Source: JBMOLK01 sp049325575 (GTDB lineage Bacteria; Bacillota; Clostridia; Acetivibrionales; Acetivibrionaceae). From it: 60,932 bases of DNA. A program made the position numbers and the translations under genes. Every line of letters begins with the position of its first letter. Position 1 is the first letter of the stretch. Below, one piece after another: positions 1-9,101 of the stretch. Location: the NCBI GenBank assembly GCA_049325575.1, contig JBMOLK010000200.1:1-60932 (forward strand), written 5' to 3'. The notes under the pieces are model-generated. The model was not told where the DNA came from and ran no database searches. It was given only the letters and a program-made list of their open reading frames with translations.

Positions 1-2
1 TG

Positions 3-116
3 TACTATTTCAGAATTCCCAAGAATAAGGCATCCGGAGTATACAATGTATGGGTTGAAGCAGCTAAAACAAATTATGAAGGAAGTCAAGGGAACACGAC
101 TTTTGTAGTAAGGTAG
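3..116 (+). CDS. C-terminal end of an extracellular (Ig-like) protein, partial
   Basis: An open frame enters from the left edge and stops at TAG 114-116, giving 37 codons that end in a beta-strand-like stretch (SGVYNVWVEAAK, then NTTFVV). This resembles the last strands of an Ig/PKD-like domain of a secreted protein, where Thr-Thr-Phe-Val-Val is a common final strand. Nothing can be said about the rest of the protein, which lies outside the window. The neighbouring frames are closed by stops, and a hairpin follows within 80 bases, which supports a real gene end. Confidence 0.5.
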   Translation, partial: YYFRIPKNKASGVYNVWVEAAKTNYEGSQGNTTFVVR

Positions 117-194
117 CTATGGATCGAACATCAGAAAATACATAAGAATGGACTGAAAGGGCCAAGATAATTAAGGATAAAAAAAAGATCACTG

Positions 195-236
195 AAAGTA
201 CAGCATTTTTGGCCGAAGAATGCTGTACTTTTTTTA
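195..236 (+). terminator. Intrinsic terminator
   Basis: A 13-bp stem (AAAGTACAGCATT pairing with AATGCTGTACTTT) closes an 11-base loop and is followed by a T run. It ends the partial gene at the left edge. The A-rich upstream side could also serve rfbB transcripts arriving from the other strand. Confidence 0.85.
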
Positions 237-266
237 TACTTCTTTGATCAAACTATTTATCCCTAC

Positions 267-1250
267 TCAATTGTCCCACCATGACTGATCGTCCGTGTAC
301 CATTTGATAGTTTCTAAAATTCCTTCATTAAGACAATAATTACATGACCATTTTAATTCGTTCTTTATTTTTGTACTGTCCAGTGCGTATCGTTTATCGT
401 GGCCTGGCCTGTCACTTATCCTTATTACGGCTTCTTCAGACTTCCCCAAGCTCCTTAGAATAAATCTGGCCATATCAATATTTGAAATCTCCTCTCCGCT
501 GCCAATGTTATAAATTTCTCCGGGAGTTCCGTCAAATAGTGCTTTAATAATTGCAGAACTGTGATCAATTACATGAATCCATTCCCTTGTATTGGAGCCA
601 TCTCCATAAATCGGTATTGGTTCATCTTTTATTGCCTTTGTAATACAAGTTGGAATAAATTTCTCCTTGTTTTGATAAGGTCCGTAGTTATTACAGCACC
701 TTGTAACTATAGCAGGAAAACCAAATGTTTTTGAAAAGGCTCTAACCATCAGATCAGCCCCGGCTTTTGAAGCTGAATAGGGACTGTTTGGCAGTAAGCT
801 TGAATCTTCCGAAAAATAATCCTTAAAATTATCAATGCTTCCGTACACTTCATCTGTTGAAATCTGCAAAAAACGTTTATTATCACTGCTATTCCCGCTC
901 CAGAATTTTCTTGTGCACTCCAGCAAATTCAAAGTTCCCATCATATTTGTTTCACCAAATATCCACGGCCCGATTATGCTATTGTCTACATGGGATTCAG
1001 CTGCAAAATTGACTATATATTGCGGATTATATTCATTTAATACCCGGTTAACCAGTTCTTTATCGCAGATATCACCTTTGACGAAATAATACCCCGGATG
1101 CTCCCCAACTTCCTTTAAATTATTAAGGTTTCCTGCATATGTGAGCTTATCTATATTTATCAAAATAAAGTCCTTGTATGTTTCTAAAAAAAATTTTATG
1201 AAATTACTACCTATAAAACCTGCTCCACCTGTTACAAGTAAAACATTCAC
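267..1250 (-). CDS. rfbB: dTDP-glucose 4,6-dehydratase
   Basis: Extended short-chain dehydrogenase of 327 residues, the usual RmlB length. The N-terminal NAD-binding motif TGGAGFIGSN (residues 8-17) and the catalytic SPYSASKAGAD segment (Tyr and Lys) are present, as is the STDEVYG motif typical of RmlB. It converts dTDP-glucose to dTDP-4-keto-6-deoxyglucose in the cytoplasm, the entry point to rhamnose and amino-deoxy sugars. The start is GTG at 1250, nine bases after GGGAGG. It is divergent from the aminotransferase and acyltransferase genes that could use its product. The pathway link is inferred; the enzyme call is firm. Confidence 0.93.
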   Translation of the reverse strand: MNVLLVTGGAGFIGSNFIKFFLETYKDFILINIDKLTYAGNLNNLKEVGEHPGYYFVKGDICDKELVNRVLNEYNPQYIVNFAAESHVDNSIIGPWIFGETNMMGTLNLLECTRKFWSGNSSDNKRFLQISTDEVYGSIDNFKDYFSEDSSLLPNSPYSASKAGADLMVRAFSKTFGFPAIVTRCCNNYGPYQNKEKFIPTCITKAIKDEPIPIYGDGSNTREWIHVIDHSSAIIKALFDGTPGEIYNIGSGEEISNIDMARFILRSLGKSEEAVIRISDRPGHDKRYALDSTKIKNELKWSCNYCLNEGILETIKWYTDDQSWWDN

Positions 1251-1631
1251 TACTTTTAACCTCCCTTGGTCTGTATTCCTCCTTATTAAGGTAACGCACT
1301 AAAGTACTAACGGTTCTTATTAATACTATATATGCACATCACAGCAGCTTTATGTAAACTTATGAATTAACAATCAAAGACCTATATACATAATATTTGT
1401 GTTTATAAAAAGGGTGCATTATTTTCTGAATATTATTTTCTGTAACAATATCAATTTAAAAAACATACTTTAATATGTAGCTATTATGTTAACAAAATCA
1501 TGAATGGAGTGGAAATTATGGTTCCACCCCGTTTTCAATACGGATTGGAGCATTAAAAATCACAGTTTTATATTGCAAATTCAAACAATTAAAAGTTATA
1601 ACTTTTTTAAAAGTTTGAAAGGAGCTGCAGA
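1251..1631. promoter_or_regulatory. Divergent promoter region, rfbB / aminotransferase
   Basis: 381 bases without a gene lie between two divergent starts, so promoters for both must be here. The stretch is strongly AT-rich. I see a short inverted repeat (GTGGAA...TTCCAC) near 1508-1530 and a good AAAGGAG ribosome site at 1619 for the plus-strand gene. I cannot identify unambiguous -35/-10 boxes. Confidence 0.45.
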
Positions 1632-2777
1632 ATGGAGATTTATGAACCTTTTGTAAAACCTGTTTATGTAACTCAACCTTTGCTGCCTGATTTAAAAGAT
1701 ATTAATGAGATGATAGAAACAATATGGGAAAGTAATATGCTAAGTAATAACGGAAATATGGTAAAACGTTTGGAAAGAGAACTTGCCGGTTATCTTAATG
1801 TAAGCTATCTCTCACTCTTTTCAAGCGGCACAGTTGCGCTGCAGCTGGCATGCAAAGTTTTAAGACTTTCGGGTGAAGTAATAACCACCCCCTTTACCTT
1901 TGCAGCTACCGTTCACTCACTTGCATGGAATAATATTAAGCCTGTTTTTTGTGATATTGAGGAAGATACTTTTAATATAAACCCGGATCTTATTGAATCA
2001 TTAATAACACAGGAAACTACAGCCATTATGCCTGTACATGTTTTCGGAAAACCTTGCAAGGTAAATGATATTCAATTAATTGCAGAAAAATACGGTCTTA
2101 AGATTATATATGATGCAGCCCATGCCTTTGGGGTAAAAATTGGAGGAAAGCCTATAGCTTCCTTTGGTGATATATCGATGTTCAGCTTACACGCAACCAA
2201 AGTCTACCATACTATCGAAGGAGGAGCTTTAACCTTTAATTCCAATTTTCATAAAGAAAGAGCGGATTCATTAAGAAATTTCGGAATACGCAACAACGAC
2301 AGTGTGATAGAACCGGGAACCAACGGAAAGTTAAATGAGGTTCAGGCTGCTGTGGGTATTTTGCTTCTTAGAAAGGTGGAAGATGAAATAAAAAGAAGGA
2401 AGGAAATCACAAATCTTTATCGGGAAGTTTTGAGGGAAGTACCGGGAATTAAGGTGGATAAGGATATTGAAGGAGTAACACACAATTATCCATATTTTGT
2501 TATAAGGGTTGATAAATCAGAGTATGGACTATCCTGCAATGAACTTTGTGAGAAATTAAAGGAATATAATGTTTTCCCACGAAGATACTTCTACCCTCTT
2601 TGCAGTAACTATCAATGCTACAGCAACATTCCATCAGCAGCAAAATCAAGACTCCCCGTAGCTAATAAGATAGCTGAAACCGTCCTTTCACTGCCTCTTT
2701 ATGGGAGATTGCGGGATGATGACGTCATAAAAATTTGTGACATCATTAAAGGTATCCGGACCAGTATTTTGCACTAA
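1632..2777 (+). CDS. DegT/DnrJ/EryC1-type PLP sugar aminotransferase
   Basis: A 381-residue member of the DegT/StrS family, which transfers an amino group from glutamate to nucleotide-linked keto-sugars using PLP. The Schiff-base lysine is in SLHATKVYHTIEGGA, and the cofactor Asp in IYDAAHAFG is visible. Length is typical. It lies upstream of an acyltransferase with a left-handed beta-helix, the arrangement of VioA/VioB or FdtB-type dTDP-amino-sugar pathways, so a dTDP-4-keto-6-deoxyhexose from the divergent rfbB is a plausible substrate. The exact regiospecificity (C3 or C4) cannot be read from the sequence. AAAGGAG precedes the start. Confidence 0.85.
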   Translation: MEIYEPFVKPVYVTQPLLPDLKDINEMIETIWESNMLSNNGNMVKRLERELAGYLNVSYLSLFSSGTVALQLACKVLRLSGEVITTPFTFAATVHSLAWNNIKPVFCDIEEDTFNINPDLIESLITQETTAIMPVHVFGKPCKVNDIQLIAEKYGLKIIYDAAHAFGVKIGGKPIASFGDISMFSLHATKVYHTIEGGALTFNSNFHKERADSLRNFGIRNNDSVIEPGTNGKLNEVQAAVGILLLRKVEDEIKRRKEITNLYREVLREVPGIKVDKDIEGVTHNYPYFVIRVDKSEYGLSCNELCEKLKEYNVFPRRYFYPLCSNYQCYSNIPSAAKSRLPVANKIAETVLSLPLYGRLRDDDVIKICDIIKGIRTSILH

Positions 2778-2831
2778 CATAGTTGTTAAAGCGTTAGATA
2801 TGTCAAACATATCTAGAAGATGAGGTTGATT

Positions 2832-3485
2832 ATGAAAGATATAGTTATAATAGGTGCTGGAAACTTTGGTAGAGAGGCAGCACAGATTGTAGAGGATATT
2901 AATCTTGATAAAAAGGAATGGAATTTAATTGGGTTTATCGATGAAACCCAAGAGAAACATGGGACACTAGTAAATGATATTCCGGTACTTGGCGGATTTG
3001 ACTGGCTTAAAGAAAATTTGTCTAGCCGCATTTATGCTGTCTGTGCAATTGGTAACCCCAAGGATAAATATAATGTAATAAAAAAGGCTTCAGCTTTTGG
3101 AGTTGATTTTTGTAATCTAATACACCCTTTGGCCAAGATCAGTAAGTATGTTCAACTCGGAACAGGTTGTATTATTTGTTGGAACGCATTTCTATCCGTG
3201 AACACCAAAGTTGGTAACCACGTATCAATAAACCCAGGCTGTGGGGTTGGCCATGACACAGTTATCGGGGATTACTCTTCCCTATACTGGAGTGTGACTA
3301 TATCTGGGAATGTACAGATAAATGAGGGCTGCGAGATTGGATCAAATGCATCCATAATTCCAAGAAGGGTTATTGGTGAATGGAGTATTATCGGTGCAGG
3401 AGCCGTAGTAGTTAAAGACTTACCCGAAAACTGCACGGCTGTAGGTGTACCTGCAAAGCCAATCAAGTACTGTAATCAAAATTAG
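2832..3485 (+). CDS. NeuD/PglD-type sugar O/N-acyltransferase
   Basis: 217 residues: an N-terminal Rossmann-like half (IVIIGAGNFGREAA) and a C-terminal left-handed beta-helix with hexapeptide repeats (GNHVSINPGCGVGHD, GAGAVVVKDLP). This is the NeuD/PglD/VioB fold, in which acetyl-CoA acetylates a nucleotide-linked amino sugar or sialic acid. The start at 2832 is preferred over the ATG at 2820 because GATGAGG lies at the correct distance from it. It follows the aminotransferase by 54 bases, so the pair probably makes an N-acetylated amino-deoxy sugar for a surface glycan. The substrate is inferred from context. Confidence 0.82.
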   Translation: MKDIVIIGAGNFGREAAQIVEDINLDKKEWNLIGFIDETQEKHGTLVNDIPVLGGFDWLKENLSSRIYAVCAIGNPKDKYNVIKKASAFGVDFCNLIHPLAKISKYVQLGTGCIICWNAFLSVNTKVGNHVSINPGCGVGHDTVIGDYSSLYWSVTISGNVQINEGCEIGSNASIIPRRVIGEWSIIGAGAVVVKDLPENCTAVGVPAKPIKYCNQN

Positions 3486-3545
3486 TAGTTATAACGGTTG
3501 TAAATTTTAAAATTTTCTTTAAATATTAAAAAGGAGAGAAAAGAC

Positions 3546-4445
3546 ATGATGCCTGCATTTATAAGCTATGTAACATTTAACAGAATGGGATTAACAGTCA
3601 GAAACTTAAATTCACTTCTAAAAACCACGGATGATTTTGAACTTAACATTATAGATAGTAATTCAAAAGATGATACATGGGACTTCATCCAAAGCTTAAG
3701 TGACAGCCGTATTAAATCAATAACGCGGCTTCCGGAAAATAAGGGACCAATTTATGCTTTAAATTACAACCTTGCTAAAAGAAAGCCCGGGCAGTATTTT
3801 ATCACACTGGATAGCGATGTACATATATACACCCCTGATTGGATTTCCCGGTTTATGAAGGTATTTGACACATTCCCTGATGTTGGTCTGTTAGGCGTTA
3901 CGCGGCCAAAACCATATTTACCCTACATTCCTCCGGTTAAACCCATCAAAAAGGATGGAGTGAGTTATCTGCAATTAAGTAACAGCTTTATAGGAGTACC
4001 TTCTGGCTTTGTCCATGGATATTGCCAGTGTCTTAGACCTGAATTAATTGACATGATAGGTTACTGGAGTGAAGAATGTGGGGCTGGAGATGCCGAACTA
4101 TCTATTCGTGTGAACAGGTATACTCCTTTTAAGGCAGGATTTGTGACAGATATCAAAATCGATATGTATCAATCTATAACATGTGAAAAATGTGAGGGTC
4201 AAAAATGGTGTAAACTTGATAGAAGTAACAATACATGCTTTAATATCCATACTGCCAAACATAAAAATAAAGAGTTTGTATTATGGAATTTTTGGAAGTA
4301 TTTCTTGTTTTTCAATGAAATTGAGATTGGAAAACGGTCAGCATATTGCGCCTCGATACACGATGCTGATTCTATTAAGAATCATAAATATAACCATAAG
4401 TGGGCGCAGGAGAATTTCGACTTCTATGCTAGAAATTCCAATTAA
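3546..4445 (+). CDS. Family 2 glycosyltransferase
   Basis: 299 residues with a GT-A fold: an N-terminal strand (FISYVTFNRMGLTVRNL), an Asp in NIIDSNSKDD for nucleotide binding, and the DXD-like TLDSDVHIY that would hold the metal and sugar nucleotide. It is predicted to be soluble or peripheral, with no membrane segment. The C-terminal half contains several cysteines (CEKCEGQKWC), unusual for GT2 and possibly a metal site. It closes the sugar cluster and could transfer the sugar made by the preceding genes. Donor and acceptor are unknown. Ribosome site AAAAGGAGAG. Confidence 0.8.
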   Translation: MMPAFISYVTFNRMGLTVRNLNSLLKTTDDFELNIIDSNSKDDTWDFIQSLSDSRIKSITRLPENKGPIYALNYNLAKRKPGQYFITLDSDVHIYTPDWISRFMKVFDTFPDVGLLGVTRPKPYLPYIPPVKPIKKDGVSYLQLSNSFIGVPSGFVHGYCQCLRPELIDMIGYWSEECGAGDAELSIRVNRYTPFKAGFVTDIKIDMYQSITCEKCEGQKWCKLDRSNNTCFNIHTAKHKNKEFVLWNFWKYFLFFNEIEIGKRSAYCASIHDADSIKNHKYNHKWAQENFDFYARNSN

Positions 4446-4843
4446 TCAGCTATAAATTCGGCAGCATGACCATTAAAATAATCTTTTTATACGAATTAAA
4501 TATACATAGGTATTAAACGAAATTTAATTTTATAATTTGTAAGGAGGAATGTTGGAAAAAATGGTTTGAGGAGTACAAATACTATCTAATTTAGGGTTTA
4601 AAGCAACTATATAAATATAAAACTTAAGTAAATTTGCACATAGCCTTTTCATCTTATATCTATGAACCCACCAATGTATCAAGTTTCATCTACTCATAAA
4701 ATCAAACCTTTCTTTTTTTGTTGATATTATGATACAAAATGCAGTAATTTACTTTATATCTATAAATCATGGTAAATGGATAAGTTGATACCTAAATTAT
4801 ATAGAATTTTAAAGTTTGCTAAAATTTTTTTTAGGAGGATGGT
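4446..4843. other. Gene-free AT-rich region upstream of GH5
   Basis: 398 bases without a convincing gene. It must hold the GH5 promoter. A TTGATA at about 4720 could be a -35 box, but no good -10 at 17 bases is evident. An AAGGAGG at about 4541 precedes only a very short frame. I see no strong hairpin ending the glycosyltransferase transcript. Confidence 0.4.
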
Positions 4844-6256
4844 ATGATGATCAGGAGAACTTTTCTTAGAGGACAAATATTGCTTTTATTACTGGTTTTT
4901 CTTTCTGTAACACTTCTTGGAAACATTAATATTTCAGCATCTACTGCTTATACGGGTATGAGGAACATATCGTCATTGGAACTTGTAAAGGATATGAGAC
5001 TTGGGTGGAATTTAGGTAATACACTTGATGCCATCGGTGGAGAAACCAACTGGGGAAATCCCAGAACAACAAAGGCAATGATTGATAAAGTAAAGGAAAT
5101 GGGTTTTAATACTGTAAGATTCCCTGTAACCTGGGAAGGTCATGTTGGACCAGGTCCAAGCTATACTATTGACCAGACATGGCTCAATAGGGTTGAGGAA
5201 GTAGTAAATTATGCTCTTGACAACAATATGTATGCTATTATCAATCTCCACCATGAGAATTCATGGCTTAGGCCTACATATGCCAGTGAAGAACAAAGCA
5301 AAGCAAAACTCACAAAAATCTGGGAACAAATTGCAAACCGTTTTAAAAACTATGGGGATTATTTGATTTTTGAAACTATGAACGAGCCGCGCGTAGAGGG
5401 TTCACCTAATGAATGGTCGGGAGGATCATATGAAAACCGTCAAGTAATTAACAGCTTCAATTTGGCTGCTGTTAACACAATCAGGGGTACTGGTGGAAAT
5501 AATGCAACCAGGCATATAATGATACCAGCCCATGCTGCGTCTGCCATAGATGTTGCACTAAACGATCTGGTCATCCCAAATAACGACAGTAGAATTATTA
5601 TTTCCATACATAACTACTCACCATATTATTTCGCTATGGATGTCAACGGAACTTCAAGTTGGGGAAGTTCTTCCGATAAATCTTCACTTGCAGCTGAATT
5701 TGATGCACTTTATAATAGATTTGTCAAAAATGGAAGAGCGGTAGTCATTGGTGAATGTGGTACTATTAATAAGAATAATGAGCCTGCCAGAATAGCTCAT
5801 GCAGAATTTTTTGTTAAAGAAGCAAGAGCAAGAGGTATTACCCCTATTTGGTGGGACAATGGATATTCTGCTCCAAACAGATCAGAATCATATGGTTTAT
5901 TAAACAGGACTGCTCTTACATGGTATCATCCTGAAATTGCCAATGCCCTTGTGAGGGGCTCTGGTGGTGCTTCAAGCACTCCAATTCCAACTCAAACTCC
6001 AATTCCAACTCCAACTTCAACAAAAACAGAGGTGGTGTATGGGGACCTTAATGGTGATGGTGTAGTTAACTCAACTGATTATACCTTAATGAAAAGGTAT
6101 TTATTAAAAATCATTAATGTGTTTCCTGTTTCAAACTATATGACAGTGGCAGATCTAAATGCCGACACAGTAATTAATTCGACCGATTACACTTTGCTTG
6201 GAAGATTTATATTAGGTATTATAACTGAATTCCCTGCCGCTAAGGTAACTAATTAA
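4844..6256 (+). CDS. Cellulosomal GH5 glycanase (endoglucanase type) with type I dockerin
   Basis: 470 residues. A signal peptide (hydrophobic stretch 13-31, ending near SASTA) is followed by a GH5 catalytic domain at about 45-370. The family signature GWNLGNTLDA, the acid/base Glu181 in ETMNEPR and the nucleophile Glu304 in VIGECGT are all present. The sequence is closest in style to GH5 subfamily 4 (endoglucanase, lichenase or xyloglucanase); this is my reading, not a search result. A Pro/Thr linker leads to a dockerin at about 399-465 with two calcium loops (DLNGDGVVNSTD and DLNADTVINSTD). Ser-Thr in both repeats matches C. thermocellum-like type I specificity. The second loop has Ala and Thr where Gly is usual. 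AGGAGG precedes ATG 4844. Confidence 0.93.
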   Translation: MMIRRTFLRGQILLLLLVFLSVTLLGNINISASTAYTGMRNISSLELVKDMRLGWNLGNTLDAIGGETNWGNPRTTKAMIDKVKEMGFNTVRFPVTWEGHVGPGPSYTIDQTWLNRVEEVVNYALDNNMYAIINLHHENSWLRPTYASEEQSKAKLTKIWEQIANRFKNYGDYLIFETMNEPRVEGSPNEWSGGSYENRQVINSFNLAAVNTIRGTGGNNATRHIMIPAHAASAIDVALNDLVIPNNDSRIIISIHNYSPYYFAMDVNGTSSWGSSSDKSSLAAEFDALYNRFVKNGRAVVIGECGTINKNNEPARIAHAEFFVKEARARGITPIWWDNGYSAPNRSESYGLLNRTALTWYHPEIANALVRGSGGASSTPIPTQTPIPTPTSTKTEVVYGDLNGDGVVNSTDYTLMKRYLLKIINVFPVSNYMTVADLNADTVINSTDYTLLGRFILGIITEFPAAKVTN

Positions 6257-6669
6257 ACCCCCACATCTGGTATTATACATAAATATATCCGCGACTGTTG
6301 ATTCAGGCTATATAGGACCATATGGAACACTTTATTTCATAAGCACCGAACCCTGGTGAGTTATCAGGAACACACGGTGCTTAAATTTTTTTTTAAAGGT
6401 GCATCATTTAAATATAGCCTCATACGCTTCCACAACATACCCTCCTCCTTTACTGTATTGCCATTGAATAGGAATTTGCCTACACAAAGACCCAGATATA
6501 AAATAATAAATTTCTAAGAATTTTCTGACATAAAATTCTTTTTCCTTCGAATTTTACACTTAGAAGAGGTACTAATAGTATATTGATGCCAGATAATTTA
6601 CTATTAAAACGTAGAATTTTTTGTGTTATGTAATAAAAAAGTATCATATTATTTTAAGGAGGAAAGGTT
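6257..6669. other. Intergenic region between GH5 and GH10 genes
   Basis: 413 bases that hold the GH5 terminator (listed separately) and, further on, an AT-rich stretch that must carry the GH10 promoter. A TTCGAA element at about 6545 is the only CGAA-like sequence that might suit a SigI -10 box, but I see no matching C-rich -35, so I do not call it. Confidence 0.4.
6341..6394 (+). terminator. Terminator after GH5 gene
   Basis: AAGCACCG at 6341 pairs with CGGTGCTT at 6375-6382. An inner CCTG/CAGG stem lies within the loop, and a run of nine T follows after AAA. Confidence 0.75.
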
Positions 6670-9024
6670 ATGCACTTATCCAAAATTATGAAAAGGTGTG
6701 CTGCTATGGTATTATCTGTTTCTTTGCTTGCAGGATTAATATATCCAGTACAAAAAGCTGATGCAGCACTAACAAGCGGCAGCAAGTTTTTAGGAAACAT
6801 TATTGCCAGCAGTGTTCCATCCAACTTCGGTACATACTGGAACCAGGTGACACCTGAAAATTCAACCAAGTGGGGCTCTGTTGAGTCAAGCCGGGATAGT
6901 ATGAACTGGAGTCAGGCAGACATGGCTTATAATTATTCAAAAAGTAACGGGATGCCGTTCAAGTTCCATACACTGGTATGGGGAAGCCAGGAGCCTGGGT
7001 GGATAAGCGGACTTCCCGCTGCTGACCAGAAGGCAGAAGTTTTGGAGTGGATGGATGCCACAGCAGCAAAATATAAAGATGCAGAGTTTATAGATGTTGT
7101 TAATGAACCTCTACATGCCAAGCCTTCTTACAGGTATGCAATAGGCGGGGATGGAGCTACAGGTTGGGACTGGGTAATTTGGTCCTTTGAGGAAGCAAGG
7201 AAAAGATTTAGCGGAAAATTACTTATAAACGAATATGGAATAATAAGTGATCCTAATGCAGCATCTCAATATATAAGGATAATAAACTTGTTAAAAGAGA
7301 GAAATCTAGTAGATGGAATAGGAATACAGTGTCACCAGTTTAACGTGGATACTGTTTCTACAAGTACTATGAAGACCGTTCTGGATATGTTAGCAGCAAC
7401 AGGACTGCCTATATATGTATCAGAGCTTGATATTACAGGTGATGATAATACTCAGCTACAAAGATACATGGAAAAATTCCCTGTTTTATGGGAACATTCA
7501 GCCGTTAAGGGTGTAACATTATGGGGATGGATAGAAGGACAGACATGGAAACCGAATACACACTTAATTACCTCATCAGGTGTTGAACGTCCTGCTCTTA
7601 AGTGGTTAAGAGGATACCTGGGCGGTTCAACCGTCTCACCATCACCATTTACATCATCACCTTCTCCAACCAGAACACCGGACAATATGCAAAGAAACGC
7701 TTTTTCAATACTGGAAGCTGAAAATTACAGCAGTCTTAGCTCTTCAACCATCGAGACCATAGGTACTGCCAATAACGGAAGCGGTTTGGGCTATATTGAA
7801 AATGGCAACTATGTAGTGTATAATAATGTTGACTTCGGAAGCGGTGCATCCTCATTCAAAGCCCTTGTTGCATCTGCCGCCACTACAACTACTAATATAG
7901 AGATACGGTTAAATAGTGCAACAGGTACCCTTTTAGGTACCCTGGCAGTGGCATCCACTGGAGACTGGAATATCTACCAGGAGCAGACCTGCAGCGTTAA
8001 CGGCGTTACAGGAGTAAATAACCTCTACCTTAGGTTTACAGGACCTGTCAATATAGACTGGTTTACATTTTTAGCGGGAACTAACACTTCACCAGTACCG
8101 ACACCAACACCAACACCGACAGGTGGAACAATAAAATATGGCGATTTGAATGGAGATAATAATGTGGATTCCACAGATCTTACACTTATGAGGAGATACA
8201 TCCTTAAAATAATAACTACTTTACCATCACCAAACGGCCTTAAAGCCGCAGATTTAAACGGGGATGGCCTGGTAAATTCAACTGACAATACTTTACTCAA
8301 AAGATATTTGCTTAAAATTATAGACAGATTCCCGGTGGAAAACTCACCTGTTATTTCGCCGTCACCGGTTATCAGTCCTTCGCCTACAGCAACTATAAAT
8401 CCTAATAGTAAACTTGTTGCCCTGACATTTGATGATGGACCGGACACTCAACTAACGGCCCTTGTGCTTGACAAATTGGACAAATATAATGTTGATGCAA
8501 CTTTCTTTATGATTGGACAGAGATTGAATGACTCCACAAGTGCTATTGTAAAAAGAGTTGTTGATTCAGGATGTGAGATCGGAAATCATTCATGGGGCTA
8601 TTCAGGTATGGCTGGCATGTCATTCGAAGAAGTGAAAAAGTCTGTTGATGATACAACTGCAGCTATTCAAAAATATTCCGGAACAACGCCTAAGTTTTTC
8701 CGTCCGCCTTACCTTCAAACAAGCAGTACAATGTTTGATGCTATTGATTTACCATTTGTAAGCGGTGTTGTTGGTAACGACTGGGATCAATCTACAACTG
8801 CCCAAACCAGAGCAAACCTCATAATAAATGGAGTAAGAGATGGTTCAATAATTCTACTGCATGATGTTCAGCCTTTACCACACCCAACACCTGAAGCTCT
8901 TGATATAATAATTCCTGAACTTAAAAGACAGGGTTATGAATTTGTAACTTTGAGTGAATTGTTTAGAAGAAAAGGTGTTGCACTAAATCCGTCCGATAAT
9001 AAGTTTTATGTTAATGTACCGTAA
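6670..9024 (+). CDS. Bifunctional cellulosomal xylanase: GH10-CBM6-dockerin-CE4
   Basis: 784 residues in five parts. A signal peptide (1-34) is followed by a GH10 xylanase domain (about 36-320) with acid/base Glu146 in VVNEPL and nucleophile Glu252 in VSELDIT. After a Ser/Pro linker comes a CBM6 (about 343-467, starting AFSILEAENY), then a type I dockerin (about 491-557, DLNGDNNVDSTD and DLNGDGLVNSTD). A second linker precedes a CE4 polysaccharide deacetylase (about 580-775) with TFDDGPD and RPPY motifs. The usual H(S/T)xxH metal motif is HSWGY here, so the second His is absent; to my recollection C. thermocellum CE4 esterase also departs from the canonical triad. Together the enzyme would cut and deacetylate xylan. 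AAGGAGG precedes ATG. Confidence 0.95.
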   Translation: MHLSKIMKRCAAMVLSVSLLAGLIYPVQKADAALTSGSKFLGNIIASSVPSNFGTYWNQVTPENSTKWGSVESSRDSMNWSQADMAYNYSKSNGMPFKFHTLVWGSQEPGWISGLPAADQKAEVLEWMDATAAKYKDAEFIDVVNEPLHAKPSYRYAIGGDGATGWDWVIWSFEEARKRFSGKLLINEYGIISDPNAASQYIRIINLLKERNLVDGIGIQCHQFNVDTVSTSTMKTVLDMLAATGLPIYVSELDITGDDNTQLQRYMEKFPVLWEHSAVKGVTLWGWIEGQTWKPNTHLITSSGVERPALKWLRGYLGGSTVSPSPFTSSPSPTRTPDNMQRNAFSILEAENYSSLSSSTIETIGTANNGSGLGYIENGNYVVYNNVDFGSGASSFKALVASAATTTTNIEIRLNSATGTLLGTLAVASTGDWNIYQEQTCSVNGVTGVNNLYLRFTGPVNIDWFTFLAGTNTSPVPTPTPTPTGGTIKYGDLNGDNNVDSTDLTLMRRYILKIITTLPSPNGLKAADLNGDGLVNSTDNTLLKRYLLKIIDRFPVENSPVISPSPVISPSPTATINPNSKLVALTFDDGPDTQLTALVLDKLDKYNVDATFFMIGQRLNDSTSAIVKRVVDSGCEIGNHSWGYSGMAGMSFEEVKKSVDDTTAAIQKYSGTTPKFFRPPYLQTSSTMFDAIDLPFVSGVVGNDWDQSTTAQTRANLIINGVRDGSIILLHDVQPLPHPTPEALDIIIPELKRQGYEFVTLSELFRRKGVALNPSDNKFYVNVP

Positions 9025-9047
9025 AGTTTCTATTTATTTATAAATTT

Positions 9048-9088
9048 AAAAGAGTGGTTAAATTTTTTATTAAACTTAACCACTCTTT
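9048..9088. terminator. Bidirectional terminator between convergent GH10 and GH26 genes
   Basis: A 13-bp perfect stem (AAAGAGTGGTTAA with TTAACCACTCTTT) has A runs and T runs on both sides and lies between two convergent stop codons. It can serve both strands. Confidence 0.85.
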
Positions 9089-9101
9089 CATATGTTCTAA
9101 T

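Noticed and set aside
4660..4700. CCCACC upstream of GH5 as a SigI -35 box
   Set aside because: No CG-containing -10 element lies at a suitable distance.
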